Assembly: GCA_002748425.1 (NCBI GenBank)
Contig: PDSJ01000020.1
Coordinates: 1 to 64,000, forward strand
Source: a candidate division KSB3 bacterium
Lineage (GTDB): Bacteria > Moduliflexota > Moduliflexia > Moduliflexales > Moduliflexaceae
Length of the DNA: 64,000 nucleotides
Direction: 5' to 3'
Shown here: positions 27,139-36,204 of the stretch, in pieces
How the letters are laid out: each line of letters begins with the position of its first letter
How positions within the stretch are numbered: the first letter of the stretch is position 1
Made by a program: the position numbers and the translations under genes
Notes under the pieces: model-generated
Database searches by the model: none
What the model saw: only the letters and a program-made list of their open reading frames with translations
Told to the model about the DNA's origin: nothing

Positions 27139-28077
27139 ATGGATGTCTTTATTGATAAATTCATAAACCACCTCAAGTACGAACGGAATTTTTCGGATCA
27201 TACCGTCAAAAATTATCGCAGCGATCTGCTTCAGTTCCGTGATTTTTTGCTGGGACTCGGACAGAGCTTCCAGGCTGCGCACGCAGAAGACCCTTCGATC
27301 GATATTCATCAGATCGATCGTGTGGCGATCCAGAGCTTTCTGGGGCATTTGTACAGCCACAAGCTGGCAAAAACATCGATTGCCAGAAAACTGTCGACCT
27401 TAAAATCTTTTTGCCGCTTTCTTGCGAAAACATCCTATCTTCCCGCAGATCCGGCCCGGAATATTCCGTTACCGGCATTGCCGGAATATCTTCCGCCACT
27501 GCTTGAGACCGAAGCAATGCATGCTTTGCTTGACGGTATAAGCGGGATTGATATTTTGAGTCTCCGGGATCTCGCCATACTTGAATTACTGTATGCAAGC
27601 GGAATGCGGGTCGAAGAACTTGCCGGCCTGCTGATCGCGCAGATCCAGCTTGATGACCGTCGGATTAAAGTACGTGGCAAAGGCCGTAAAGACCGCATCG
27701 TGCTGTTCGGCATTCCCGCTGCCAATGCGTTACGGCGATATATGGAGCGCCGGACAGAGCTGGTCCAGCACAGTGCAGACAGCGGTCATCTGTTTCTTAA
27801 CCGGCGTGGAGGCGCATTAAGCAGCCGCAGTATACGGCGTATTGTCAAAAAATACGTCACAGCCGCCGGGCTTGACAGACGTGTAAGCCCACAGTCATTT
27901 CGACATTCATTTGCCAGCCACTTGCTGCAAGCAGGGGCGGATTTACGAGTTATTCAGGAGCTTCTGGGACATGCCAGCCTCTCCACGACGCAGCGCTACA
28001 CTCGAGTCGACACCGATAGCTTGCTCGACGTGTACCACCAGGCTCATCCCAGGGCTCATGAAGACAGAGGAGATTAG
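27139..28077 (+). CDS. Tyrosine recombinase XerC/XerD
   Basis: A 312-residue site-specific recombinase. The N-terminal SAM-like core-binding domain starts [21 protein letters not shown]. The catalytic domain shows [12 protein letters not shown] (first Arg), [14 protein letters not shown] (Lys), [19 protein letters not shown] (His-x-x-Arg variant region with RHSFASHLL), [16 protein letters not shown] (His and nucleophile Tyr). Xer recombinases resolve chromosome dimers at dif. The gene lies directly before hslV (1 bp from its start), the same order as codV-clpQ-clpY of Bacillus, which favours the housekeeping XerC-type role over a mobile-element integrase. Which of XerC or XerD it is cannot be settled here. 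Confidence 0.92.
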   Translation: MDVFIDKFINHLKYERNFSDHTVKNYRSDLLQFRDFLLGLGQSFQAAHAEDPSIDIHQIDRVAIQSFLGHLYSHKLAKTSIARKLSTLKSFCRFLAKTSYLPADPARNIPLPALPEYLPPLLETEAMHALLDGISGIDILSLRDLAILELLYASGMRVEELAGLLIAQIQLDDRRIKVRGKGRKDRIVLFGIPAANALRRYMERRTELVQHSADSGHLFLNRRGGALSSRSIRRIVKKYVTAAGLDRRVSPQSFRHSFASHLLQAGADLRVIQELLGHASLSTTQRYTRVDTDSLLDVYHQAHPRAHEDRGD

Positions 28078-28078
28078 C

Positions 28079-28606
28079 ATGATACGTTCAACAACAGTCA
28101 TTGCCGTCAGGCATAACGGAAAGGTGGCGATCGCAGGAGACGGACAGGTCTCCTTCGGTGAAACCGTGATGAAACATAAGGCCCGAAAAGTACGCCGTAT
28201 GTCCAATGGAAAAGTCATCGCAGGCTTTGCAGGCGCTGCTGCCGATGCGTTTACACTTTTTGAAAAGCTCGAAGCGAAATTGCAGGAATTTCACGGCGAT
28301 CTTCTGCGCTCGTCCGTTGAACTCGCCAAAGACTGGCGCACCGATCGCATGCTGCGGCGCCTTGAGGCGATGCTGGTCGTCGTCGATCACGATCGTTCGT
28401 TTCTGTTGTCCGGCACTGGTGATGTCATTGAGCCGGATGACGGTGTGCTGGCGATCGGATCGGGTGGCCCGTATGCGCTTTCCGCTGCCCGGGCTCTCGT
28501 GAGACACTCAGCCCTCAGTGCTTCTGAAATTGCACAGGAAGCGATGAAAATCGCTGCATCGATTTGTATTTATACGAATGAGAATATTGTCGTAGATGAA
28601 CTCTAA
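28079..28606 (+). CDS. hslV: HslV, ATP-dependent protease peptidase subunit
   Basis: A 176-residue HslV (ClpQ), the usual size. The ATG at 28079 follows AGAGGAGA and lies 1 bp after the xer stop; an in-frame upstream extension is rejected. The protein begins [15 protein letters not shown], so the catalytic N-terminal Thr is exposed after removal of a short propeptide. Other family motifs are [32 protein letters not shown] and [18 protein letters not shown]. It forms a double hexameric ring and degrades proteins delivered by HslU. It is separated from hslU by a hairpin that may tune expression between the two. Confidence 0.97.
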   Translation: MIRSTTVIAVRHNGKVAIAGDGQVSFGETVMKHKARKVRRMSNGKVIAGFAGAAADAFTLFEKLEAKLQEFHGDLLRSSVELAKDWRTDRMLRRLEAMLVVVDHDRSFLLSGTGDVIEPDDGVLAIGSGGPYALSAARALVRHSALSASEIAQEAMKIAASICIYTNENIVVDEL

Positions 28607-28607
28607 A

Positions 28608-28671
28608 AAAATACTGCCACCATGCCTGGAAGATGAACGAGCTCTCGTCGTGGGCATGATGGCAGTATTTT
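28608..28671 (+). terminator. Hairpin between hslV and hslU (attenuator or partial terminator)
   Basis: Two 19-nt arms (AAAATACTGCCACCATGCC at 28608-28626; counterpart at 28653-28671) pair at 18 of 19 positions, with a 26-nt loop that contains its own ACGAG/CTCGT stem. The stem ends in a run of Ts. It starts just after the hslV stop and ends 16 bp before hslU, so it could reduce read-through into hslU or protect the hslV end of the mRNA. Confidence 0.6.
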
Positions 28672-28686
28672 CAGGAATCAGGAATT

Positions 28687-30081
28687 ATGATCGTAAAAAC
28701 AGGAGAACACCGCTCAGAATCTCATGCTGAACAGGAGCAACTTGCCCCGGCTCAAGGCCTGAGTTTACCCCCGAAACAAATCGTAGCGGAACTGGACAAA
28801 TACATTATCGGCCAGAAGGATGCGAAACGCTCTGTGGCGATCGCTCTTCGGAATCGCTGGCGTCGACAACAATTAAGCCCTGAGCTGCGAGAGGAAATTG
28901 CACCAAAAAACATCATCATGATCGGCCCGACCGGTGTTGGAAAAACCGAGATTGCCCGGCGGCTTGCAAAACTGGCTCAATCGCCTTTTCTGAAAATCGA
29001 AGCCTCAAAATTCACGGAGGTTGGTTACGTGGGACGCGATGTTGAATCGATGATCCGCGATCTGACCGAGCTTGGCATTAATATGCTGAAGGAAGAAAAA
29101 AAGGCCGAGGTCTATGAAAAGGCAAGAGGACTGGCGGAAGAACGTCTGCTGGACCTTCTGCTGCCTCCCTCGCGTGTGCAGAAAGATGAGGAGCATACAC
29201 AGTCGGGCACGCGTGAAAAATTGCGAAAATATCTGCATGAGGGACGTTTTGAAGAGCGGGAAGTCGAGCTTGAAGTTGCAGACAGAAGCAACCCGATCAT
29301 TGAAGTCTTCTCCAGCAGTGGCATGGAAGAGAATATAAACATCAAGGATATGCTGCCTCCCGGGCTTTTTCCATCAAAGACGAAAAGACGGAAGATGAAA
29401 ATCTCAGAAGCCCGGAAAATTCTGGAGCAGGAAGAAGCTCAGAAGTTAATCGATATGGATGAAGTCATTAAACTCGCCATTCAACGGGTCGAGCAGTCGG
29501 GTATCATCTTTCTGGATGAGATCGATAAAATCGCCGGCCGTGAATCCAAAGGCGGTCCTGATGTCTCACGCGAAGGGGTTCAACGGGATTTACTGCCGAT
29601 TGTTGAGGGCTCTACAGTCAACACTAAATACGGTATGGTGCGAACCGATCATATTTTATTTATTGCCGCCGGGGCCTTTCATGTCAGCAAACCCTCAGAT
29701 CTTGTGCCGGAATTGCAGGGACGCTTCCCGATTCGGGTCGAACTGGAGTCTCTCGGACAGGATGAATTTGTCCGGATCCTTCAGGAGCCGAAAAACGCCT
29801 TGATTAAACAGTACAAAGCGTTGCTCGGCACCGAGGATGTCGCATTGAATTTCAGTGACGATGCCATCCGGGAAATCGCGGCAATGGCAGCCTCTGTCAA
29901 TGAACGTACCGAAAATATTGGGGCAAGACGTTTGCACACGATTATGGAACGTCTGATAGACGAACTTTCCTTTGATGCACCGGAGTTGGAAGAACACTCG
30001 GTTTTGATCGATGCAGAATATGTGAAACGCCAATTATCCGATATTTCAGAAGACCAGGATTTGAGCCGCTATATTCTTTAG
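28687..30081 (+). CDS. hslU: HslU, ATPase subunit of the HslVU protease
   Basis: A 464-residue AAA+ unfoldase. The N-terminal part has [21 protein letters not shown]; Walker A GPTGVGKT is at residues 80-87, followed by [18 protein letters not shown] (the pore loop GYVG), an inserted I-domain (about 110-240), Walker [12 protein letters not shown] (about 273-283), and [12 protein letters not shown] with the sensor-2 Arg. The C-terminus ends DLSRYIL, the tail that docks into and activates HslV. A ribosome-binding site (AGGAA) lies 5-6 bases before ATG. It is paired with hslV upstream. Confidence 0.98.
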   Translation: MIVKTGEHRSESHAEQEQLAPAQGLSLPPKQIVAELDKYIIGQKDAKRSVAIALRNRWRRQQLSPELREEIAPKNIIMIGPTGVGKTEIARRLAKLAQSPFLKIEASKFTEVGYVGRDVESMIRDLTELGINMLKEEKKAEVYEKARGLAEERLLDLLLPPSRVQKDEEHTQSGTREKLRKYLHEGRFEEREVELEVADRSNPIIEVFSSSGMEENINIKDMLPPGLFPSKTKRRKMKISEARKILEQEEAQKLIDMDEVIKLAIQRVEQSGIIFLDEIDKIAGRESKGGPDVSREGVQRDLLPIVEGSTVNTKYGMVRTDHILFIAAGAFHVSKPSDLVPELQGRFPIRVELESLGQDEFVRILQEPKNALIKQYKALLGTEDVALNFSDDAIREIAAMAASVNERTENIGARRLHTIMERLIDELSFDAPELEEHSVLIDAEYVKRQLSDISEDQDLSRYIL

Positions 30082-30090
30082 GTCGCTAAC

Positions 30091-30137
30091 GTGACTAAAG
30101 CGAGAATCACCGTGAGTCATCTTACACTTTAGTTCAC
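30091..30137 (+). promoter_or_regulatory. Imperfect inverted repeat between hslU and rex
   Basis: GTGACTAAAG (30091-30100) and CTTTAGTTCAC (30127-30137) are complementary except for one extra base, with a 26-nt spacer. It begins 10 bp after the hslU stop. It could be a weak terminator stem or an operator for rex; it does not match the usual Rex site TTGTGAAN4TTCACAA. Confidence 0.3.
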
Positions 30138-30164
30138 TGCAGCTTACTCTATCTACTCTTTCTT

Positions 30165-30884
30165 ATGAAACATACTGGACATATTTCAGAATTTACGATT
30201 TATCGCCTTTCCGTATACAAACGCTGTCTGGAGCAGCTTGAACGCGAACAGCTTACCACGATTTCCTCTAAAGACTTTGCCAATCGTTTTGGCTTGAACT
30301 CCGCACAGGTCCGCAAAGACCTCGCCTGTTTCGGTGAATTTGGAATCCGCGGAATGGGCTATCCGATTAGCACGTTGAGAGAACAGATCGCCACGATTCT
30401 GGGATTTGCAAAAAATTCGAACGGTCCCCAAAAATGGACTGCTGTGCTGATCGGGGCTGGAAGACTTGGAAGTGCACTTCTGACGTCTCAACAATTCTTC
30501 GCCCATGGCTTTGAGATCCATGCTGCGTTCGACCTTTTGCCGGATTCATCCGACTATCGCCGGCAAGCTGATGCAAAGCTGCTCGACAAAGAGATTCCCC
30601 TGTATCCGGTGGAAAAGCTTGAGGATGTGTTGAAAAAGATGCCGACCGATATTGCAATTCTGGCTGTCTCCGAAGCCGATGCGCAAGACCTTGCAGACCG
30701 GGTTACCGCCCTGGGCATTCGGGCCATTCTCAACTTTGTACCTGTACAACTCCTTGTGCCTCCTGACGTGAAAGTCCGCACTGTTGATCTTGCTGCAGAG
30801 CTTCAATGTCTGACCTATCATCTCCATAACAGCCATTCCGAGTCAGAAGACGGGGAGAGACCTATGCCGGCAGCTGATGCCTGA
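30165..30884 (+). CDS. rex: Rex, redox-sensing transcriptional repressor
   Basis: A 239-residue Rex, somewhat longer than the usual 210 residues because of C-terminal residues. The N-terminal winged helix shows FTIYRLSVYKRCLEQL and FGLNSAQVRKDLACFGEFG, the hallmark DNA-recognition region. The Rossmann domain follows with VLIGAGRLGSALL (GxGxxG), and ILAVSEADAQDLADRV. Rex binds DNA when NADH/NAD is low and releases it when NADH rises, controlling fermentation and anaerobic respiration genes. It is consistent with an anaerobic organism. It lies 83 bp after hslU, possibly with its own promoter. Confidence 0.95.
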   Translation: MKHTGHISEFTIYRLSVYKRCLEQLEREQLTTISSKDFANRFGLNSAQVRKDLACFGEFGIRGMGYPISTLREQIATILGFAKNSNGPQKWTAVLIGAGRLGSALLTSQQFFAHGFEIHAAFDLLPDSSDYRRQADAKLLDKEIPLYPVEKLEDVLKKMPTDIAILAVSEADAQDLADRVTALGIRAILNFVPVQLLVPPDVKVRTVDLAAELQCLTYHLHNSHSESEDGERPMPAADA

Positions 30885-31173
30885 TGAAGAGAAGAGCGTT
30901 GGAAAGGGCGGAAGCGCGTTGTCGTCTTTTTCTGACGCTCTCCTTCAACAAGGTTTCACCTCGTTCTTTTTCCAGCTGAAGGCTGACTTTTTGCAAAAAT
31001 TTCCACAACACTGCTGACGTATTAAACTTTCCCAGCTTCACGTCGTCATAAGAATGTAACACGAAAACTCGAGTGTATTATCGTTTATAAGCATTCGTAC
31101 ACATGTCTGTATCGTGCATGTGGAAAACGTTACAGGCAGAGATGAATGAATTGAGGCCGGGAGGTTTACGCGT

Positions 31174-32028
31174 ATGATAACCTACATGAAAAAATTATTT
31201 CTTCTCGCTGCTCTTTGTGGAGCAGCCCTCGTTGTTGTCGGCTGTGACGGCAGTAAAAACAGCCCGACAGCGAACCAAAACAGTTTTCCGTCGGTGCAAG
31301 GCATTCAGATTTCACCTCATGCTGCAGTATATGTTGATGATACGATTACATTAACTCCGGAGACAATCGATTTGGATGGCGATGAAATCCGCTATACCTG
31401 GTCGAAAAACGCCGGCACGTTTAGCCCTGTTGAGGCTGTCGGACCGAGCATCAAATGGACAGCCCCCTCGACAGCCGGAAGCTACGAAGTCACTGCTGTG
31501 GGCGATGACGGAAACGGCGGAACATCGCAAAAGCACATTCAGATCACAACCTACGGCGGTAATCAACAGGGAACGGTTGATGTTGTCGGCGGCGTCCGTG
31601 TGAATCCGATAGGAGAGCTAAGCGATATCGGGTATATCGATAAAGGCGATACGCTTGTGCTGACCTGGGATACGGTAAGCCCCGTCACTACTGACGGCAC
31701 ACGTCCGGATGAGACCAGATATGCGCCGGACGGCAGTCGTCTGGATGCTGCTACGCTCACTCAGGTTTCAGTGCCGCAATACGGTTCTGCTGACGGCTTG
31801 CCTTCAAAAAATGCCGCGCGCTACTCCGTGATTGGGAAGATCGGAGATGATGGTGACTGGTTCGATTTCAGCGCCGGACCCGACACTGACGGGGATGGAA
31901 TTCCGAATTCATTTTCAGTTGTTGCCCCGGAACGCGGCAAGGCGTACCTCAGCATTAACGAACAAAACAGCTTACTGGTAGATAACACCGGCTATTGGCG
32001 CTTTACGTTCAGCATCAACCACCCATAG
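31174..32028 (+). CDS. Lipoprotein with PKD/Ig-like domain
   Basis: A 284-residue secreted lipoprotein: a short basic start, a hydrophobic stretch (LFLLAALCGAALVVVG) and lipobox VVGC at about residues 22-25, with Asp after the Cys. In E. coli an Asp at that position keeps lipoproteins in the inner membrane. Residues 45-130 read as a PKD/Ig-like beta-sandwich (DLDGDEIRYTWSKNAG, IKWTAPSTAGSYEVTAVGDD). Near the end is a calcium-binding-like run DTDGDGIPNSF. Function unknown; such proteins usually bind other surface molecules. GGGAGG lies 9 bases before the ATG at 31174, favouring that start over the ATG at 31186. It is followed by a strong terminator. Confidence 0.75.
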   Translation: MITYMKKLFLLAALCGAALVVVGCDGSKNSPTANQNSFPSVQGIQISPHAAVYVDDTITLTPETIDLDGDEIRYTWSKNAGTFSPVEAVGPSIKWTAPSTAGSYEVTAVGDDGNGGTSQKHIQITTYGGNQQGTVDVVGGVRVNPIGELSDIGYIDKGDTLVLTWDTVSPVTTDGTRPDETRYAPDGSRLDAATLTQVSVPQYGSADGLPSKNAARYSVIGKIGDDGDWFDFSAGPDTDGDGIPNSFSVVAPERGKAYLSINEQNSLLVDNTGYWRFTFSINHP

Positions 32029-32040
32029 CCCGTGCAGCCA

Positions 32041-32080
32041 GCCTCACAGAACGGGCTCCTTGCTCTGTGAGGCTGCTTTA
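32041..32080 (+). terminator. Rho-independent terminator after the lipoprotein gene
   Basis: GCCTCACAGA (32041-32050) pairs perfectly with TCTGTGAGGC (32064-32073) around a 13-nt loop and is followed by TGCTTTATTA. It lies 12 bp past the lipoprotein stop. The first arm overlaps the stop codon region of the convergent glycosyltransferase gene. Confidence 0.75.
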
Positions 32081-33228
32081 TTATCCCTTCCCCGATTTTC
32101 AATACTGGCATAGAGTTGCAAGATTTCAGCTGCGGCATGGTCCCATGAATAACGACGGACGCGCTGAAAGCCGCGCTCTCGATATACCTTCTGCAAATCG
32201 GGGTTTTCAAGCATCCTCACGATCCCGTCGGCAAGAGCGGAGGCTGAGGCCGGTGCCACAGCCAACCCAGCCTCAGCAAGCAGTTCGCTCAATGAAGACG
32301 TATCTGCATACACGACTGGCGTGCCGCAGGCCATACTTTCAAGAGGTGTCAGACCAAAGCCCTCATACAATGAAGGATGAACCAGCAGCGTTGCTGCAGA
32401 ATACAGACGCGGTAAATCCTCCTCAGGGACATAGCCGAGAAAACGGAAGCTCTCGTGAAGCTGATAGCGATCGAGCAATGCATGCACTGCTCCGATGTAG
32501 CGCGGATCGTGCTGTCCGGCAATCACAACCTGACAGCGGCTTCGAAGCGAATGGGGGAGCCGGGCAACAGCTTCTGCCAGAACATTCAGTCCTTTGTATG
32601 GATCCTGGCGTCCGACATAAAGCAGATAAAAGCGGCTCAAGTCATAGCGTTTCCAGAACGCTTCAGGGATGCTGTCCTGAGGCTGAAATCGCGCTTCAAT
32701 CCCGCTCCAGACAACTCGAATCCGTTCTTCCGGCACTTTCAGCAACTGCATCACATCCCGCTTTGTATGCTCAGAGGTCGCTACGATCCTATCGGCTGAA
32801 CGAAGCATGGAACGGGCAGGATAGGGTGTTGTAAAAAAACAGCGCCAAAGCAGCCGCGATCGTGAGAGGGCAGATGGGAAAAGAAACGGAATAAGATCGT
32901 AGACAGTCAAAATTTTGCTGTAATTTCCACGAAAGGGTGAGCTCAGATAGTTCGGCACATGCAGAAGATCGACATTCAGGGCCTCGATTGCACGTGGTGT
33001 CTGGAGAAAATCCTTTACAGACAACAGCCGCTGCGGGATTGACACGATCTGAATCTGCGTCACATCCAGAGCAGGAAGCTGCCTTTCCAGCAATGTGCTG
33101 TCACCGATGCACACATAGTCATGCTGCCGGTCTTGCCGGAGCAGATGGGAAACAAGATTGAGGGTGTATCGACTGATCCCGTCGATCTTCTCACTGCGGA
33201 TCCACCGTAAATCAAAAGCAATTCTCAT
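32044..33228 (-). CDS. Family 4 glycosyltransferase
   Basis: A 394-residue GT-B enzyme (ATG 33228, five bases after the stop of the gene upstream; a GTG one codon earlier is possible). The N-terminal half has MRIAFDLRWIRSEKIDGISRYTLNLV and LLHVPNYLSSPFRG; the C-terminal donor-binding half has YLLYVGRQDPYKGLNVLAEA, FLGYVPEEDLPRLYSAA and HPSLYEGFGLTPLESMACGT (the E-x7-E motif). It is a retaining enzyme of the mannosyl- or galactosyltransferase type. It is paired with another family 4 enzyme directly upstream, and both may extend the same glycan. No membrane segment is seen. Confidence 0.9.
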   Translation of the reverse strand: MRIAFDLRWIRSEKIDGISRYTLNLVSHLLRQDRQHDYVCIGDSTLLERQLPALDVTQIQIVSIPQRLLSVKDFLQTPRAIEALNVDLLHVPNYLSSPFRGNYSKILTVYDLIPFLFPSALSRSRLLWRCFFTTPYPARSMLRSADRIVATSEHTKRDVMQLLKVPEERIRVVWSGIEARFQPQDSIPEAFWKRYDLSRFYLLYVGRQDPYKGLNVLAEAVARLPHSLRSRCQVVIAGQHDPRYIGAVHALLDRYQLHESFRFLGYVPEEDLPRLYSAATLLVHPSLYEGFGLTPLESMACGTPVVYADTSSLSELLAEAGLAVAPASASALADGIVRMLENPDLQKVYRERGFQRVRRYSWDHAAAEILQLYASIENRGRDNKAASQSKEPVL

Positions 33229-33233
33229 CACAG

Positions 33234-34400
33234 TTATGACAGCGCCATAGCATCCAGATAGACCTGCCAGGTTTTCTCAGCACATGTTTTCCATGAAAAT
33301 TTTTGAGCCTGCTCCACGCCACGCCGTATCATCTCTTCACGTTTCGCGCGATCACTCAGGACGTGCAGCATCCCGTCACAGATGCTGGCTGGCTGCTGCG
33401 GATCCACCAGATAGCCGGCCGCTCCAACGATTTCCGGCAAAGAGGACACATTTGATGTGATGACCGGAATTCGATGGGACATGGCTTCGAGCACAGGCAA
33501 ACCAAATCCCTCATAAATCGACGGAAACACAAAGGCTTCGGCCTCGTGATAAAAGAGCGGCAGCTCAGCATCAGGAACAACTCCCGTAAAGATGACGTGC
33601 TGATCCAAGTTCAGTTCCCTGACTGTACGATACAAGCCTTCAGACATCCAGCTTTCACCGCCGGCTAACACAAGCTGCAGATCAGTCCCTTCCCGATCAT
33701 GCTCGCGGAACATATGAAACGCTTTGACCAGCCGTTCGAGATTTTTTTTCGGCTCAATCGCTCCGACAAAAAGCAGATAGGGCTTACAAATGCCATAGCC
33801 CTTCAAAAGGGCAGAGACCTTCTGCGGATCGCAGACCTGCTGCTTTGGAGGATCGTAGCCCAAATAGATCACGCGAATTTTTTTTTCAGACACGTGTAAA
33901 TACCGCACGATATCACGTTTTGAATGCTCAGAATCGGTAATAATCAGATCGGCGGTATGGGCTGCGTGTTTCATGAAAAGCCGAAAAAACAATACGTGTT
34001 TTCTGGGAACGCTTTTGGGAAAAAAGAGAGGGACAAGATCGTGAATCGTCACGACATAACGGCAGACTTTTCGCCAAGGGAGCTCAAAGTTGCAGACCGC
34101 GTGATAGACATCAAGATCGTGCTGTCGCAGTAACGAGGGAACATGTCGATGCGTCCACAGCATGCGACGCCGGCAGTCTGCAATAACCGGCCGGACACAT
34201 GCGGTCCACGGCTTCAGTGTCTGTCCGCTGGAAGGGTTGATATCCTGGGGCGATGGAGGAGGAAAAGGCCGGTCAGTCAGCAGAATCAACGGATGATCTC
34301 GACAACGCTGTGCCTTATAATATTCAACACACAGAGATCGTGTATAACGCCCGATCCCTGTGTGCTTACAGAATAAACGCGCATCAATCCCCAGCTTCAT
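33234..34400 (-). CDS. Family 4 glycosyltransferase
   Basis: A 388-residue GT-B enzyme; the ATG at 34400 gives MKLGIDARLFCKHTGIGRYTRSL, the standard opening with the Gly-rich acceptor loop. A GTG at 34415 would add five codons. The donor-binding half shows YLLFVGAIEPKKNLERLVKAF, FTGVVPDAELPLFYHEAE and PSIYEGFGLPVLEAMSH (E-x7-E). It is a relative, not a close copy, of the enzyme encoded just downstream. The two genes and the small membrane protein upstream are nearly contiguous and follow uppS, which makes the lipid carrier on which such glycans are built. Confidence 0.9.
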   Translation of the reverse strand: MKLGIDARLFCKHTGIGRYTRSLCVEYYKAQRCRDHPLILLTDRPFPPPSPQDINPSSGQTLKPWTACVRPVIADCRRRMLWTHRHVPSLLRQHDLDVYHAVCNFELPWRKVCRYVVTIHDLVPLFFPKSVPRKHVLFFRLFMKHAAHTADLIITDSEHSKRDIVRYLHVSEKKIRVIYLGYDPPKQQVCDPQKVSALLKGYGICKPYLLFVGAIEPKKNLERLVKAFHMFREHDREGTDLQLVLAGGESWMSEGLYRTVRELNLDQHVIFTGVVPDAELPLFYHEAEAFVFPSIYEGFGLPVLEAMSHRIPVITSNVSSLPEIVGAAGYLVDPQQPASICDGMLHVLSDRAKREEMIRRGVEQAQKFSWKTCAEKTWQVYLDAMALS

Positions 34401-34417
34401 CGAAGATGAGAGCACGC

Positions 34418-34807
34418 TTAGTTGTTCTCGACATGAAGTTCAAGAGGCCACGGATTCGTAAAAAACGGGACCTTGTGGTTCATGGTATAGACCACATCGA
34501 TAATAATTTTCTTTTTCTCATTATTCACCTGAACCTTGACGTCTTTATCTTTATACGTCGCGCCCAATTCATCCAGTCCTTTTTTCGTTTCCTGAAACAC
34601 GATATTCTGAATCTTTTGACCGGAATAATTGACAAAGGCAAATTGCGCGAGAGTTTTCAGTTCGTCTTCAAGGCTGTAATGTCCCCAATAAATCGGAATC
34701 AATTGCGCTCCGACGAAAATACAGATCGCCACAATTGCGATAGCGATCATGGCGGACAAGCGGGCTCCCCCGTGTGCATTCAGCATACTTTTTCGTACGA
34801 TTTTCAT
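34418..34807 (-). CDS. Small single-pass membrane protein (DUF4845-like)
   Basis: A 129-residue protein. The ATG at 34807 is chosen because AAGGAGG lies 9 bases upstream; an ATG at 34816 would directly abut that site. One membrane helix lies near the N-terminus (SAMIAIAIVAICIFVGAQLIP), so most of the protein faces the periplasm. The rest has alternating charged and hydrophobic residues. It resembles DUF4845-type proteins, which often sit after lepB or in signal-peptide/ribosome-related operons, but that match is weak. It lies between uppS and two glycosyltransferases. Function unknown. Confidence 0.6.
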   Translation of the reverse strand: MKIVRKSMLNAHGGARLSAMIAIAIVAICIFVGAQLIPIYWGHYSLEDELKTLAQFAFVNYSGQKIQNIVFQETKKGLDELGATYKDKDVKVQVNNEKKKIIIDVVYTMNHKVPFFTNPWPLELHVENN

Positions 34808-34856
34808 AAGAAGCATCCTCCTTGCTTTTCAGTGTAATATTCGAAACCTGCCCTTG

Positions 34857-35627
34857 TTATTCAACATCTCCAAAACGTCTTGTTCGATGCTGAAAATCCA
34901 GCACTGCCTGATAAAAATGCACTTTACGAAAATCAGGCCAGAGCGTCGGGGTCACGTAGAGTTCAGCATAGGCAAGCTGCCAGAGTAAAAAATTGCTGAC
35001 CCGCATTTCTCCACTTGTTCGCACGATTAAATCTAAGTCAGGTAAATCCGCCGTGTAGAGGTAGCGGGCAAAGACGTCGGTCGTCAATTCATCAGACAGC
35101 AAGCGTTTTTCCTGCACATCACAGATAATACTTTTCACCGCGTCAAGAATTTCATTCCGTCCACCGTAATTTAATGCAAGATTCAGGGTCAGACCAGTAT
35201 TGTGTCGTGTTGCCTCAACCGCTTTCTGGAGAGCCTTCTGCACCTTTTCCGAAAGTTCGCCGGTTCTGCCGATCGTGCTCAGACGAATATTGCTGGCATT
35301 CATTTCCCTGACTTCCCGGTGTAAAAATTCGACAAGAAGCGTCATCAACGCCTTGATCTCCATCGCCGGTCTTTTCCAATTTTCCGAGGAAAATGCATAG
35401 AGCGTCAATGCCTGCAGACCGATCTCCACCGCAGATTCGACAGCAGCTCGTACGGAATGCACTGCCGCCCGATGGCCTTCAATTCTGGGCTTTCCCTGTT
35501 TTTTCGCCCATCGGCCGTTTCCGTCCATAATAATTGCAACATGGGCGGGCAGTTTCGTCGGATCGAGGTCTTGTTGCAGCTGAGCCACACGAGAGTCATC
35601 ACGCGTCTGTTGTGGAGCTGTGTTCAT
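34857..35627 (-). CDS. uppS: Isoprenyl transferase (undecaprenyl diphosphate synthase)
   Basis: A 256-residue cis-prenyltransferase. The signature AHVAIIMDGNGRWAKKQGKP carries the catalytic Asp35, followed by GHRAAVHSVRAAV, LYAFSSENWKRP, LALNYGGRNEILDAV and LDLIVRTSGEMRVSNFLLWQLAYAE. It builds the undecaprenyl carrier for peptidoglycan and surface polysaccharides. It starts five bases after the frr stop, in the conserved pyrH-frr-uppS order. The cdsA, dxr and rseP genes that often follow are absent here; a membrane protein and glycosyltransferases take their place. Confidence 0.97.
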   Translation of the reverse strand: MNTAPQQTRDDSRVAQLQQDLDPTKLPAHVAIIMDGNGRWAKKQGKPRIEGHRAAVHSVRAAVESAVEIGLQALTLYAFSSENWKRPAMEIKALMTLLVEFLHREVREMNASNIRLSTIGRTGELSEKVQKALQKAVEATRHNTGLTLNLALNYGGRNEILDAVKSIICDVQEKRLLSDELTTDVFARYLYTADLPDLDLIVRTSGEMRVSNFLLWQLAYAELYVTPTLWPDFRKVHFYQAVLDFQHRTRRFGDVE

Positions 35628-35632
35628 AGCGC

Positions 35633-36190
35633 CTAAATTTCCAGAATTTCCGCCTCTTTCTTTTCGGAAAGCTCATCAACCATTTTTACGTAGTGATCTG
35701 TAAGTTTTTGCACTTGATCGTGCCCGTGATGTAAGTCGTCTTCGGTAATTTCCTTCTCTTTTTCCAGGGTCTTCAGCATATCATTTGCCTCGCGCCGGGC
35801 TTGACGAAGAGCGACCTTTTTTTCTTCCGCGCGTTTCCTGACCAATTTTGCTAATTCTTTACGACGTTCCTCGGTTAAGGCCGGGACAGCCAGACGAATC
35901 ACTTTCCCATCGTTCGAAGGAGTAATGCCGAGGTCGGATCGCAGTAACGCTTTCTCAACGTGTTTGATGACGCTGACATCCCAGGGTTGTATGACGATCA
36001 AAGAACTTTCTGGAACAGAAAGCGTCGCCATCTGATTCAACGGGGTCGGAGTCCCGTAGTAATCGACGGTGATTCCGTCAAGCAGTCCGACGGACGCCCG
36101 CCCAGTACGAATGCCCGCGAAATCACGTTTTAATGATTCGATCACTTTCTTCATCTGTCGTTCAGTATCTTTGTGGACATCTTGAAGCAT
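35633..36190 (-). CDS. frr: Ribosome recycling factor
   Basis: A 185-residue Frr. The ATG at 36190 is preceded by GAGGAGG and gives MLQDVHKDTERQMKKVIESL; a longer frame to 36241 would overlap pyrH and is rejected. Conserved segments are RTGRASVGLLDGITVDYYG, PLNQMATLSVPE and LTEERRKELAKLVRKRAEE. It splits post-termination ribosomes together with EF-G. It lies 14 bp after pyrH and is probably cotranscribed with it. Confidence 0.98.
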   Translation of the reverse strand: MLQDVHKDTERQMKKVIESLKRDFAGIRTGRASVGLLDGITVDYYGTPTPLNQMATLSVPESSLIVIQPWDVSVIKHVEKALLRSDLGITPSNDGKVIRLAVPALTEERRKELAKLVRKRAEEKKVALRQARREANDMLKTLEKEKEITEDDLHHGHDQVQKLTDHYVKMVDELSEKKEAEILEI

Positions 36191-36204
36191 GAGTCGGTTC
36201 CTCC

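Noticed and set aside
30862..31062. A 66-codon minus-strand frame after rex
   Set aside because: GTG start without ribosome-binding site, overlaps rex, no recognisable domain.
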